From positions 310,001 through 374,000 of the forward strand of contig NZ_JADDUE010000001.1 of assembly GCF_016526145.1 (NCBI RefSeq): 64,000 nucleotides of DNA, given 5' to 3'. Shown here piece by piece: positions 41,083 to 49,345 of this stretch (positions within the stretch are counted from its first letter, which is position 1; each line of letters begins with the position of its first letter). The stretch is from Saccharopolyspora galaxeae (GTDB lineage Bacteria; Actinomycetota; Actinomycetes; Mycobacteriales; Pseudonocardiaceae). The position numbers and the translations under genes were made by a program. Under the pieces are notes generated by a model that saw nothing but the letters and a program-made list of their open reading frames with translations, ran no database searches and was not told the origin of the DNA.

Positions 41083-42234
41083 TCACGAAGTTCGGCCGGG
41101 ATGCAGGACCACCTTCGTCCAACCGTCTTCACGGGCGTCGAAGCGCTTGTAGGCGTTCGGCGCCTCATCCAGCGGCAGGTCGTGCGAGACGATCCAGGAC
41201 GGGGTGGCCTTGCCCTCGTGGATCAGGTTGCGCAGATGCCGGTTGTAGCGCTTGACCGGGGCTTGGCCGCACCCCATCTGCTGGCCCTTGAACCAGAAGT
41301 CGCCGAAGTCGAACCGGGCCTTCCCGTTGCGGGCCAGCTCGTCCGGGCCGCCCGGATCCTGCGGGACGAACACGCCGACCGTGCCGATGCCGCCGGTGAA
41401 CCGCACCGAGGAGACCAGGTCGTTCAGCGTGGTCGCGTTGTCCTCGCGGCCTTGCGGATCGTGGGCCTGGTAGCCGACGCACTCGCAGCCCCGGTCGGCG
41501 CCGCGCCCGCCGGTCCGCTCCAGCACCTGATCGACCGCGGGGGCCTTCGAGTCGTCGATCGGGATTGCGCCGATCTGCTCGGCGAGCCGGAGCCGGTCCG
41601 GGTGCCGATCGACGACCAGCACCTTCGCCGCGCCTTTGAGCTCGGCCGAGAGCGCGGCCATCAGGCCGACAGGGCCGCCGCCGAAGATCACGATCGTTTC
41701 GCCGGGGCGCATCCCGGACATCTCCACGGCGTGCCAGCCGGTGGGGAAGATGTCCGAGAGCATGACGTAGTCGTCCTGCTTTTCCGCCGCGTCCTCCGGA
41801 AGCCGCAGGCACTGGAAATCGCCCCACGGCACGCGCAGCAACTCGGCCTGACCGCCGGGCCACGGGCCCATGTCGGCGAAGCCGTACGCCGCCCCGGCCA
41901 TGCCTTCCTGATCGTTGGCTTGCAGGCAGTAATTCGTCAGGCCGTGCTCGCAGTTCTCGCAGTGCCCGCAACTGACGTTGAACGGCGCCGAGATCATGTC
42001 GCCGACCCGGACCTTGTCCACACCGGAACCGACTTCGACGACCTCGCCGACGTTCTCGTGCCCGAAGATGCGGCCGGGCTCGAAGTCCGTGCGGCCTTCG
42101 TACATGTGCAGGTCCGAGCCGCACACGTTGGTCGAGGTGACTTTGACCAGCACGTCGGTGGGTTTCTCGAGGCGCGCGTCCGGGACCTCTTGGACGTCGA
42201 CCTGCCGCGGCCCTTGGTACACCACTGCCTTCAT
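41083..42234 (-). CDS. Zinc-dependent glutathione-independent formaldehyde dehydrogenase-like
   Basis: 383 residues of medium-chain alcohol dehydrogenase. Catalytic zinc site CGSDLH and GHENVGEV, structural zinc site CGHCENC...C, and NAD site FGGGPVG. Long C-terminal part and MGPWPGGQAELLRVPW match the glutathione-independent formaldehyde dehydrogenase group. It should oxidise formaldehyde or other aldehydes. AAGGAGGT lies 5 nt before the ATG at 42234. Confidence 0.87.
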   Translation of the reverse strand: MKAVVYQGPRQVDVQEVPDARLEKPTDVLVKVTSTNVCGSDLHMYEGRTDFEPGRIFGHENVGEVVEVGSGVDKVRVGDMISAPFNVSCGHCENCEHGLTNYCLQANDQEGMAGAAYGFADMGPWPGGQAELLRVPWGDFQCLRLPEDAAEKQDDYVMLSDIFPTGWHAVEMSGMRPGETIVIFGGGPVGLMAALSAELKGAAKVLVVDRHPDRLRLAEQIGAIPIDDSKAPAVDQVLERTGGRGADRGCECVGYQAHDPQGREDNATTLNDLVSSVRFTGGIGTVGVFVPQDPGGPDELARNGKARFDFGDFWFKGQQMGCGQAPVKRYNRHLRNLIHEGKATPSWIVSHDLPLDEAPNAYKRFDAREDGWTKVVLHPGRTS

Positions 42235-42433
42235 CAGGGACCTCCTTCGCGCGGGTGCGGACCTGCGGGTCACCGAGGCGCTCTTGCGAACCGGCCGCCC
42301 GGCGCAGGTCCCGCAGCTGTGCGGTGATCAACCGCTTGTCCAGGGCTTACCCGCAGCAGCGGGTCGCGCAAACAGGACCTGCGTCGCGGCGGGGCGCCGA
42401 GCCCCGCCGCGGCAGTGGAATCCGCGCGGTCAC

Positions 42434-42781
42434 CTACGAGTGGTAGGCAGTGACGATGTCGGCGGACAGCGGCGAGATGGTGGTCAAAATGCGCTGCACC
42501 GTGTCCGCCGGTACGCCTACTTCGTTCAACGACGCAGCCAGGTGCTGCGCCACCAGGTCGAAGTGCTGCTGCTCGATGCCGCGGCCCTGGTGCACCTGCC
42601 GCATCGGTTCCGGGCCGCCGAGCGCGGCGGCGAAGAATTCGACCTGCTTGCCCTGCAGCCGGGACATGTTCACACCGCGGAAGAATTCGGTCAGCGCCGG
42701 GTCGGCCAGGACTTTCCGGTAGAACTCCGAAACCACCTCTTCCAGCGCGGGCGCGCCGCCGATTTCGTCGTAGATGCTCAT
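42434..42781 (-). CDS. Truncated haemoglobin, group I (TrHbN-like)
   Basis: 115 residues starting [17 protein letters not shown], a typical group I opening. The proximal His lies in VHQGRGI, the B10 Tyr in EFYRKV and CD1 Phe in FFRGV. It probably scavenges NO or O2 in the cytoplasm. GAGG precedes the ATG at 42781. Confidence 0.88.
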   Translation of the reverse strand: MSIYDEIGGAPALEEVVSEFYRKVLADPALTEFFRGVNMSRLQGKQVEFFAAALGGPEPMRQVHQGRGIEQQHFDLVAQHLAASLNEVGVPADTVQRILTTISPLSADIVTAYHS

Positions 42782-42895
42782 CTGTCCTCGGTTCGCGGGG
42801 AATGCGCAAACGACACCACGGCTGTTTTTCAGCGCCATGATCTGCGGGTGAAGACGTCGCTACGCACCGCACATCGGCGGCTACCCTTGCCTGCC

Positions 42896-43687
42896 GTGGG
42901 AGTCCTGCGCATGGAGATCAACGGCGAGCCGGCGACGCCCGAACAGGTGCGGTCGGCGCAGACCTACGGGCACTTCACGTCGATGCAGATTCGCGACGGG
43001 GCGGTCGCGGGCTGGCGGCATCACCTGCGCAGGCTCGCGGACTCCTCGCAGGAGCTGTTCGGGCGCCCGTTGGAGCCGGGACGAGTGGCCGAGCTGGTCC
43101 GTTCGGCGTTGCGGGACATGCCTGCGGCGGTATCCGTGCGGGTCAACGTGTTCGCCAGGTCCGGAGTGCCGGTGCAGCCGGTCGATCCCGACCTGCTGGT
43201 GATCGTGGCCGGGCCGGAAACCAGCGAGCCGGGCCCGCCGATGCGAGTGCGGAGCATCGGGTACGAGCGGGACTTGGCACATCTGAAGCACTACGACTTC
43301 CTCGGCGTGCTGCACCGGCGTCGGCAGGCGCAGGCGGCAGGCTTCGACGACGTGCTGTTCGTGGACCGTCGCGGCCGGATCAGCGAAGGTTCGATCTGGA
43401 ACATCGCCTTCTGGGACGGCGAGCGCGTCGTGTGGCCGGAAGCCGACATGCTGTGCGGGATCACCATGCAGGTGCTCGCCGAAGGCCTCGACCGGATCGG
43501 CGTGCCGCAGGTGCAGCGCCCGGTGCTGCTGGACGAACTGCCCGCACTGCGGGCTGCGTTCGCGACGAACTCGGTCTGTCCGGCGCAGCCCATCGGCTCA
43601 ATCGACGACGTGGCGTTCTCGGGGACCGGGGACGCGGATCCGCTCAGCTCGGCGTGGGCCGCCGTGCCCGCTGAACCGTTGGGCTGA
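42896..43687 (+). CDS. Class IV aminotransferase (chromosomal copy)
   Basis: 263 residues. Schiff-base Lys K131 (HLKHYDFLG) and PLP Glu E164 (RISEGSIWN), the same 33-residue spacing as in the paralogue on the element at 25076. Both have YGHFTSM and AAFATN(S/A). TACCCT at 42882-42887 is a good -10 box 8 nt before the GTG at 42896, suggesting a leaderless mRNA; an ATG follows five codons later. Substrate unknown. Confidence 0.85.
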   Translation: MGVLRMEINGEPATPEQVRSAQTYGHFTSMQIRDGAVAGWRHHLRRLADSSQELFGRPLEPGRVAELVRSALRDMPAAVSVRVNVFARSGVPVQPVDPDLLVIVAGPETSEPGPPMRVRSIGYERDLAHLKHYDFLGVLHRRRQAQAAGFDDVLFVDRRGRISEGSIWNIAFWDGERVVWPEADMLCGITMQVLAEGLDRIGVPQVQRPVLLDELPALRAAFATNSVCPAQPIGSIDDVAFSGTGDADPLSSAWAAVPAEPLG

Positions 43688-43940
43688 CTCGAGACAACCG
43701 CGGCGGGTTGTGCCGATCGACCGCGTCGGTCATGCCGGGGCCTTCGTGCAGCTCAGCACGTGTTGGCAGAACAAGACTCCAGCGCGCGCGGGGCTCGCGG
43801 CGGCACTAGCTTCGTAAGCACCTGCTCCGCTGCTCGGCCGAAGCTGACCGGAGGGACCTGGCGAGGGTGGTCTTGACCGCAGTGGCCGGCGGCGACATGG
43901 AACGGGGTCGTCCACTACGCGGGGCGGCCCCGTTCCCACG

Positions 43941-45140
43941 TCACGCGCGCACGGCCAGCGCCATGCCCTGCCCGACTCCCACCGAAGCGGCCGCGATTCC
44001 GAGACCGCCGCCGCGGTGCCGCAGGTGCCGGCACAAGTCGATCACCACACGCGGCATCGAAGCGCCCAGTGGGTGCCCGTAGGCGAGCGCGCCGCCGTGC
44101 ACGTTGACCCGCTCGCGGTCGACGTCCGGCAGGTGCTCCAGGACGGCGAGCACCACCGCGGAGAACGTCTCGTTGATCTCCCACAGGTCCACGTCCGCAG
44201 CGCCGATGCCCAGGTGCCGCAGCAGCTTGCGGATCGCGGGCACCGCGGCCAGCGCGAAGTGGTGCGGTTCGGTCCCGGTGGTCGCCGACCCCAGCAGCTC
44301 GCCCCACGTGCGCACGCCGAGCCGCTCGGCCCGCTCCTGCGTGCCGATCAGCGCCGCCAGCGCGCCGTCCGACAGCGGAGCCGAGTTGCCCACCGTGACC
44401 GGACCGTCCGGGGAGAACGCCGGCTCCAGCTTGGCGAGTTTGCGTTCGCTCGTGTCCGGGCGGACCGACTCGTCGCGCCGCACGAGAACACCGCCCGGCG
44501 TGCTGACCGGGAACGCGAATCCGTCGTGCGCCCCGGCGTCCCACGCCGCCGAGGCGCGGCGGTGCGAGCGCAGCGCGTAGTTGTCCATGCGTTCGCGGGT
44601 GATGCCGAGGTCGAGCGCGCTGCGTTCGGCGGCGTGCCCGAGCGGGACCGTCCACGCCGCCGGGAGCTTCGGGTTCACCAGCCGCCAGCCCGCGGCAGTG
44701 GACACGACCTCCATCCGGTCCGGCATGGCCTGCTCGGGCCGCGGCATGACGAACGGCGCGCGGCTCATGCCTTCGACGCCGCCTGCGATCAGCAGCTGCG
44801 CCTCGTCGGCCTTGACCGCCCGGGCGGCCTGCACCAGCGATTCGCCGCCCGAGGCGCACAGCCGGTTCAACGTGACGCCGGGGACCGTGGCGGGCAGGCC
44901 CGCCAGCAGCGCGGCCATCCGTGCCACGTCGCGGTTGTCCTCACCGGCTCCGTTGGTGTTGCCGTAGAGCACGTCGTCGACCTGCGCCGGGTCGAGCAGG
45001 TCACTGCCTTCCGGCCCGTGCCGCCGCAGCAGCTCGGTGATCGGCAGCGCCGCGAGGTCGTCGGTGCGGAGACCGGACAGGGCGCCCCGGTACCGGCCGA
45101 ACGGAGTGCGAGCGGCGTCGATCACGAAGGCGCGGGCCAT
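43941..45140 (-). CDS. Thiolase (acetyl-CoA acetyltransferase family) with Ser at the second catalytic Cys
   Basis: 399 residues. The acyl-accepting Cys is in NRLCASGGES (about 90) and the His in GGALAYGHPLGAS. The final motif, C-x-G-G-G-x-G in thiolases, reads SVGVGQG here, so the Cys acid/base is Ser. Otherwise the alignment with type II thiolases is full length. It probably acts on a 3-ketoacyl-CoA, but condensation or cleavage may be altered. Ends near an un-annotated 250-bp gap. Confidence 0.86.
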   Translation of the reverse strand: MARAFVIDAARTPFGRYRGALSGLRTDDLAALPITELLRRHGPEGSDLLDPAQVDDVLYGNTNGAGEDNRDVARMAALLAGLPATVPGVTLNRLCASGGESLVQAARAVKADEAQLLIAGGVEGMSRAPFVMPRPEQAMPDRMEVVSTAAGWRLVNPKLPAAWTVPLGHAAERSALDLGITRERMDNYALRSHRRASAAWDAGAHDGFAFPVSTPGGVLVRRDESVRPDTSERKLAKLEPAFSPDGPVTVGNSAPLSDGALAALIGTQERAERLGVRTWGELLGSATTGTEPHHFALAAVPAIRKLLRHLGIGAADVDLWEINETFSAVVLAVLEHLPDVDRERVNVHGGALAYGHPLGASMPRVVIDLCRHLRHRGGGLGIAAASVGVGQGMALAVRA

Positions 45141-45185
45141 GCCCCAATGCTGACCGAACGGCTGGCCGGGGCAAAGGCCGCGAGC

Positions 45186-46157
45186 TCAAGGGGTCGGCAG
45201 TTCGACCGTCGCGCCACCGGACTCCAGCGAGACCACCCGGCCGCCGCGGTCGCCGAGTTCGCGCAGCTTGCGCAGGTCGTCGTCGCCGCGCAAGGCCACG
45301 TTGGTCCGGGTGCGCGCGCTCGCGCCGAGTTCTTCGAGTTCGGTCCTGGCTCGGAAACCCGCGTCCACGGTGGTCTGCAGCGCGCCGGTGGAGGCCAGCG
45401 AACCCCGCGCGGCGCCGAGCCTGCCCAGCGCATCGTCCACCGCGTCCAGCAGCGCGACCCGGTTGCCTTCGGTCATCGCCCGCACCAGCTCCGGATCACT
45501 GCCGGCGACGCGAGTGGTGTCCCGGAACGAACCGGCCGCCAGCGACAGCGCAAGCGGGCCGCCGTCCGCGCCGACCGCCGCCAAGATCTCCGCGAACACG
45601 TGCGGCAGGTGCGAGATCCGGGCCACCGCGGAGTCGTGCTCGGCGGCAGAGGTCGCGACCACGTGGGCGCCGCAGTCCAGCGCGAGTTCCGCCGCGTCCC
45701 GCCAAGCCTGCAACGTGGTGCCGTCCTCGACGGCCACGGCCCAGGCCGCGCCCTGGAACAACTCGGCCGAACCGGCCGCCCAGCCGGAGGCGGTGACCCC
45801 GGCCATCGGGTGCCCGCCTGCGTAGCGGGCGGCGGGCAGCAGGCTGCGGACCTCGGCGTCGACCGGGTCCTTCACGCTGACCACGTCGGTGAGCCGGGCC
45901 TCCGGCGCGTGCCAGGCGATCTTGCGCAGCACCGACCGCACCGCGGTGAGCGGGGTGGCGACGACGACCAGCGCGTCCTGCTCGGCGGCTCGCCGCAGCG
46001 CGTCCTCGGTGCCGAGAACGTCGTGGCCCTCGGCGCGCGCCGCTTCGGCGTCCGCATCGGAGTTCGTCGAGCCCCATCCGGTTCGCCCGGCGGCGGCCGC
46101 GGCCCGCAGCACGGAGCCGCCGATCAATCCCAGTCCGATCACGCAAACGGCACGCAT
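45186..46157 (-). CDS. tyrA: Prephenate dehydrogenase
   Basis: 323 residues, Rossmann start VIGLGLIGGSVLRAA, TPLTAVRSVL, the conserved HPMAG, and a helical C-terminal dimerisation domain (SHLPHVFAEIL, AAGSFRDTTRVAGSDPELV). Converts prephenate to 4-hydroxyphenylpyruvate in tyrosine synthesis. ATG 46157 is preferred over GTG 46163 because AGGA is 7 nt upstream. Confidence 0.92.
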   Translation of the reverse strand: MRAVCVIGLGLIGGSVLRAAAAAGRTGWGSTNSDADAEAARAEGHDVLGTEDALRRAAEQDALVVVATPLTAVRSVLRKIAWHAPEARLTDVVSVKDPVDAEVRSLLPAARYAGGHPMAGVTASGWAAGSAELFQGAAWAVAVEDGTTLQAWRDAAELALDCGAHVVATSAAEHDSAVARISHLPHVFAEILAAVGADGGPLALSLAAGSFRDTTRVAGSDPELVRAMTEGNRVALLDAVDDALGRLGAARGSLASTGALQTTVDAGFRARTELEELGASARTRTNVALRGDDDLRKLRELGDRGGRVVSLESGGATVELPTP

Positions 46158-46291
46158 GGTCACATCCTGCCGGACCGCCGCACCCCGGCGCCCCACCCGG
46201 TCGAGGGTCGTTCGGACTCGATCGCGGTGCGGAAGGTCACGAGCGCGCAATAGTGCTTTCGGGGGGCACCCGCACGATTTACGGTGTGCAC

Positions 46292-46780
46292 ATGACAGGG
46301 CAGGAGCCGGTCGCGGGCTTCGCCGTTGCCGTCGTGCGAGAGGACGGCCGGTGGCGGTGCAGCGCCTTGGACAGCTCGGTGCTGAGCGGGTTGGACGCCA
46401 CCATCACGGCGTTGCGCGATCTGCGCTCCACCGGCGCGGTGTTCGGCATGTGCAACGTGGACGACGAGTTCTTCGTGCTGATCCGGCCGGTGCCGGGCGG
46501 CGTGGACCTGCTGCTGTCGGACGCCGCGGCGGCGCTCGACTACGACATCGCCGCCGACGTGCTGGACCTGCTGCGCGCGGACACCCCGGACGAGGACGAC
46601 GACGAGGTGTGGCCGGAGGGCAACCTGGCGCTGCTCTCGGACATCGGCCTGCCCGAGGGCGAACTGCTGGTGATCATCGAAGAGGTCGACCTGTACCCGG
46701 ACGAGCAGCTGGAGATGATCGCCCAGCGCTGCGGGTTCGGCGAACAGTTCGCCGGGCTGCTGGAGAAGCTGGACCAGTGA
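46292..46780 (+). CDS. tRNA adenosine deaminase-associated protein
   Basis: 162 residues, acidic, with FAVAVVREDGRW at the start, LLLSDAAAALDYDIAADVLD in the middle and DEQLEMIAQRCGF near the end. This actinobacterial protein is always encoded just before tadA; its function is not established. TACGGT at 46280-46285 is a -10 box 6 nt before the ATG or a GTG in frame at 46286. Its stop overlaps the tadA GTG. Confidence 0.88.
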   Translation: MTGQEPVAGFAVAVVREDGRWRCSALDSSVLSGLDATITALRDLRSTGAVFGMCNVDDEFFVLIRPVPGGVDLLLSDAAAALDYDIAADVLDLLRADTPDEDDDEVWPEGNLALLSDIGLPEGELLVIIEEVDLYPDEQLEMIAQRCGFGEQFAGLLEKLDQ

Positions 46781-47235
46781 ACGACCGCGACACCGAGCTG
46801 GTGCGCGCGGCCCTCGACATCGCTCCCGGCGCGTTGCCCAGCGCAGACGTGCCGATCGGCGCGGTCGTCGCGGCTCCCGACGGGTCGATCCTGGCCCGCA
46901 CGCACAACCGTCGCGAACTGCTGGCGGACCCGACCGCGCACGCGGAGATCCTGGCGCTGCGCGAGGCGGCGGCCGCGTTCGGCGACGGCTGGCGGCTCGC
47001 CGGCTGCACCCTCGCCGTCACGGTCGAACCGTGCACGATGTGCGCGGGCGCGCTCGTGCTCGCGCGGGTGAGCCGCGTGGTGTTCGGGGTGTGGGAGCCG
47101 CGCACCGGCGCGGTCGGGTCGCTGTGGGACGTGGTCCGCGACCGGCGAACCAACCATCGCCCGGAGGTCGTCGGCGGCGTGCTCGCCGACGAGTGCGCGG
47201 CGCTGCTGGAAGGCTTCTTCGACCGGCAGCGGTGA
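46777..47235 (+). CDS. tadA: tRNA(adenine-34) deaminase
   Basis: 152 residues of cytidine-deaminase fold, with zinc motif HAEILAL and PCTMC, and ARVSRVVFGVWEPRTGAVGSL. It converts A34 to inosine in tRNA-Arg(ACG), which is encoded 6 kb away. GTG start overlaps the partner gene by 4 bp. Confidence 0.93.
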   Translation: MNDRDTELVRAALDIAPGALPSADVPIGAVVAAPDGSILARTHNRRELLADPTAHAEILALREAAAAFGDGWRLAGCTLAVTVEPCTMCAGALVLARVSRVVFGVWEPRTGAVGSLWDVVRDRRTNHRPEVVGGVLADECAALLEGFFDRQR

Positions 47236-47298
47236 TGCGTGCCGCCGGATCATGCTGGGTACCCGGGGGATGCACGGACCCAGTGGAAGGAGTGACCG

Positions 47299-47520
47299 AT
47301 GGGCGTGTTCGACAAGGTCAAGCACCAGGCCCAGCAGCTCGCAGGCCGGGCCAAGGAGGCCACCGGCAGCGCGAGCGGCAACGACGAGCTCCGCGACGCG
47401 GGCAAACGCGACCAGGCCGAAGGCAAGGTGAAGGAAACCGGCCAGGACATCAAGGACAAGGCCGCAGGTGCCGCGGAGGACGTGCAGGACAAGTTCCGCG
47501 GTTCGGGCAAGGGTGAGTGA
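47299..47520 (+). CDS. CsbD-family stress protein
   Basis: 73 residues, hydrophilic, with KVKHQAQQLAGRAKEATG and EGKVKETGQDIKDKAAG repeats typical of the CsbD family. GGAAGGAG precedes the ATG. Function unknown. Confidence 0.88.
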   Translation: MGVFDKVKHQAQQLAGRAKEATGSASGNDELRDAGKRDQAEGKVKETGQDIKDKAAGAAEDVQDKFRGSGKGE

Positions 47521-47571
47521 TCATCGACCCCGTCTGCGGAGATCGCTGCGGCGTCCAGTAGCCTAGTCGGC

Positions 47572-47656
47572 GGTAGCGTGTCCGAGCGGCCTAAGGAGCG
47601 CGACTCGAAATCGCGTGAGGTGAGAGCCTCCGTGGGTTCGAATCCCACCGCTACCG
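47572..47656 (+). tRNA. tRNA-Ser(CGA)
   Basis: 85 nt, acceptor GGTAGCG/CGCTACC, anticodon loop CTCGAAA (CGA), class II variable arm. No CCA encoded. Confidence 0.95.
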
Positions 47657-47663
47657 CCGGTCG

Positions 47664-47696
47664 GAGCCGGTCCCCGCGAGCAGCGGGGACCGGCTC
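47664..47696. terminator. Terminator after tRNA-Ser(CGA)
   Basis: GAGCCGGTCCCCGC (47664-47677) pairs with 47683-47696 around GAGCA. An almost identical hairpin lies at 48040-48071. Confidence 0.85.
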
Positions 47697-47705
47697 TTCG
47701 TCGTT

Positions 47706-47724
47706 GGTCTCAGTATTGGTCTCG
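47706..47724. promoter_or_regulatory. GGTCTCAG/GGTCTCG pair downstream of tRNA-Ser(CGA)
   Basis: Two copies 12 bp apart, 49 bp past the tRNA, the same design as the arm-like sites at the element ends. Confidence 0.4.
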
Positions 47725-47781
47725 TCCGGCCCTCGGGCGGGCGCTCGCCGCTGACACGTCGTCGCTGCCGCCAGGGCCGTG

Positions 47782-47952
47782 CTACTCGGTGAAAACAACA
47801 AGAAGTGCGGACAAGGCCGTGAGTACGCCCACTGCTGAAGCGGCTAGGTACCAGCTTCGCTGTGCGGCTGGATCAGCACGGCGTGTGCCGGTTCGGGCAG
47901 CGAGGCTGAGCACCAATAGCAGCACTGCGAGTCCTGCGGTGACGTACAGCAT
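47782..47952 (-). CDS. Small two-helix membrane protein (56 aa)
   Basis: 56 residues with two TM helices (about 1-18 and 35-54) and a basic, charged loop (RTGTRRADPAAQR) between. GAGAGGG precedes the ATG at 47952. It lies between two nearly identical hairpins (47664-47696 and 48040-48071). Family not recognised. Confidence 0.55.
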   Translation of the reverse strand: MLYVTAGLAVLLLVLSLAARTGTRRADPAAQRSWYLAASAVGVLTALSALLVVFTE

Positions 47953-48039
47953 GGCGGGTATCCCTCTCGCATAGGTCAGCACGCACGGTGCCACAGCGAA
48001 TGATGGTGCCGAAGGGATGTCGTAGGCAGTGCAGCGCAC

Positions 48040-48071
48040 GAGCCGGTCCCCGCAGTGCGCGGGGACCGGCT
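48040..48071. terminator. Second copy of the GAGCCGGTCCCCGC hairpin
   Basis: Stem sequence the same as at 47664-47696; here it follows the lipase gene (stop at 48086, minus strand), so it can serve as its terminator. Confidence 0.75.
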
Positions 48072-48085
48072 TCGGTATGCAGGGG

Positions 48086-49279
48086 TCAGCAGTCGTTGGG
48101 TGCGGGTTCGCCCTCGAAGCGGTCGGCGAGGTAGTCGACCACGCTGCCCGCCGCGGTGATCATGGTGCTGACGTGCTCGCCCGGGAACGTCTTCCAGGAG
48201 ACCTCGGAGCCCGCCCGGCAGTACTGGTCGCGCAAATCCGCCGCCTGGTCCAGCGGGATGAGTTCGTCGGCGTTGCCGTGGAACAGGTAGACCGGCGCTT
48301 GCGGCCGGGCGGAGCCGAGCTTGTTCTGCTCCAGCCGGGCTTGCCAGCGGGGATCCGCCAGCGGGTTGCTGGTCGTGAAGTCGCTGATGCGCTGGAAGGC
48401 GTGGCCGAACACCGCATCCACGCAGGCGCCCTGCTCGGACTCGTACGTCTCGCGGCCCTTGTCGTTGAGGAACGACTGGAGATCGAGTTCGGGGTAGGCG
48501 CTGTCCAGGCCGAAGGCGGACATCAGCAGGAAACCGAAACCGACGTTGCCGTCGAGCTGCCGGGACACCGCTTGGAGGTCGGCGGGCACGCCGCCGCCGG
48601 TGACGCCGACGACGTTCATCTCGGGTGCGTACTCCGGTGCGAGCTCACCCGCCCATGCCGCACCGCCGCCGCCCTGCGAGTAGCCGGAGAACGCCACCGG
48701 CGAGTCGGAGCTCAGTCCGGTCGCGGGCAGGCGGGTGGCGGCGCGCGCGGCGTCGATCACGGTGCGGCCTTCGGACCGGCCGACGACGTAGGTGTGCCCG
48801 CCGGGAGTTCCGAGCCCTTCGTAGTCGGTGATCGCCACCGCCCAGCCGCGTTGCAGCATCGGTTCGACCAGCGGCCGCTCGTAGTCCGGTTGGAACTTCG
48901 ACGGGGCGCAACTGTCGCCGACGCCGCGCGTCCCGCTCGCCAGCGACACGATCGGCCGCGGTTCGTCCGGATTCTGCGGAACATCCGGTACAAGAATTCT
49001 CCCGGACACGGCTATCGGCTCGCCGGTGGCGGACTCCGAGCGGTACAGCACCAGGTAGGTCCGGACGTTGAATTGCCGGGGCAGTTCCTGCCAGCGGATC
49101 ACATCGCCGCTGACGCCTTCCGGTAGCGGATTCGGCGGTGTGTAGAAGGTGTCGTCCGGCTTGCCCGGCGGGCGCTGTTCCGGTGCGGCGATCGCTGTCG
49201 CGGAAGGCGCTGACAACAGCAGTGCGACGGCTGCGATGAGCACGCGCCAGGCGCGCAATGGGCGGAGGTTGCGCTGCAT
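48086..49279 (-). CDS. Secreted lipase (LIP family)
   Basis: 397 residues. Signal peptide (1-32, ends TAIAAPE), then an alpha/beta hydrolase with nucleophile GYSQGGG, Asp in LFHGNADELIP and His in PGEHVS. Matches the secretory (triacylglycerol) lipase family of actinobacteria and fungi. Cysteines (SCAPS, ACVD, YCRAG, NDC) can form two disulfides. GAGGAG precedes the ATG. Lies directly downstream (67 bp) of the cholesterol-oxidase-like gene on the same strand and may be co-transcribed with it. Confidence 0.88.
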   Translation of the reverse strand: MQRNLRPLRAWRVLIAAVALLLSAPSATAIAAPEQRPPGKPDDTFYTPPNPLPEGVSGDVIRWQELPRQFNVRTYLVLYRSESATGEPIAVSGRILVPDVPQNPDEPRPIVSLASGTRGVGDSCAPSKFQPDYERPLVEPMLQRGWAVAITDYEGLGTPGGHTYVVGRSEGRTVIDAARAATRLPATGLSSDSPVAFSGYSQGGGGAAWAGELAPEYAPEMNVVGVTGGGVPADLQAVSRQLDGNVGFGFLLMSAFGLDSAYPELDLQSFLNDKGRETYESEQGACVDAVFGHAFQRISDFTTSNPLADPRWQARLEQNKLGSARPQAPVYLFHGNADELIPLDQAADLRDQYCRAGSEVSWKTFPGEHVSTMITAAGSVVDYLADRFEGEPAPNDC

Positions 49280-49345
49280 TGGAACTCCTCGTTGAGCTGC
49301 GCACGCCGTCGTGCGCGACCAATTCGAATCAGCGTTTCCGGGGCG

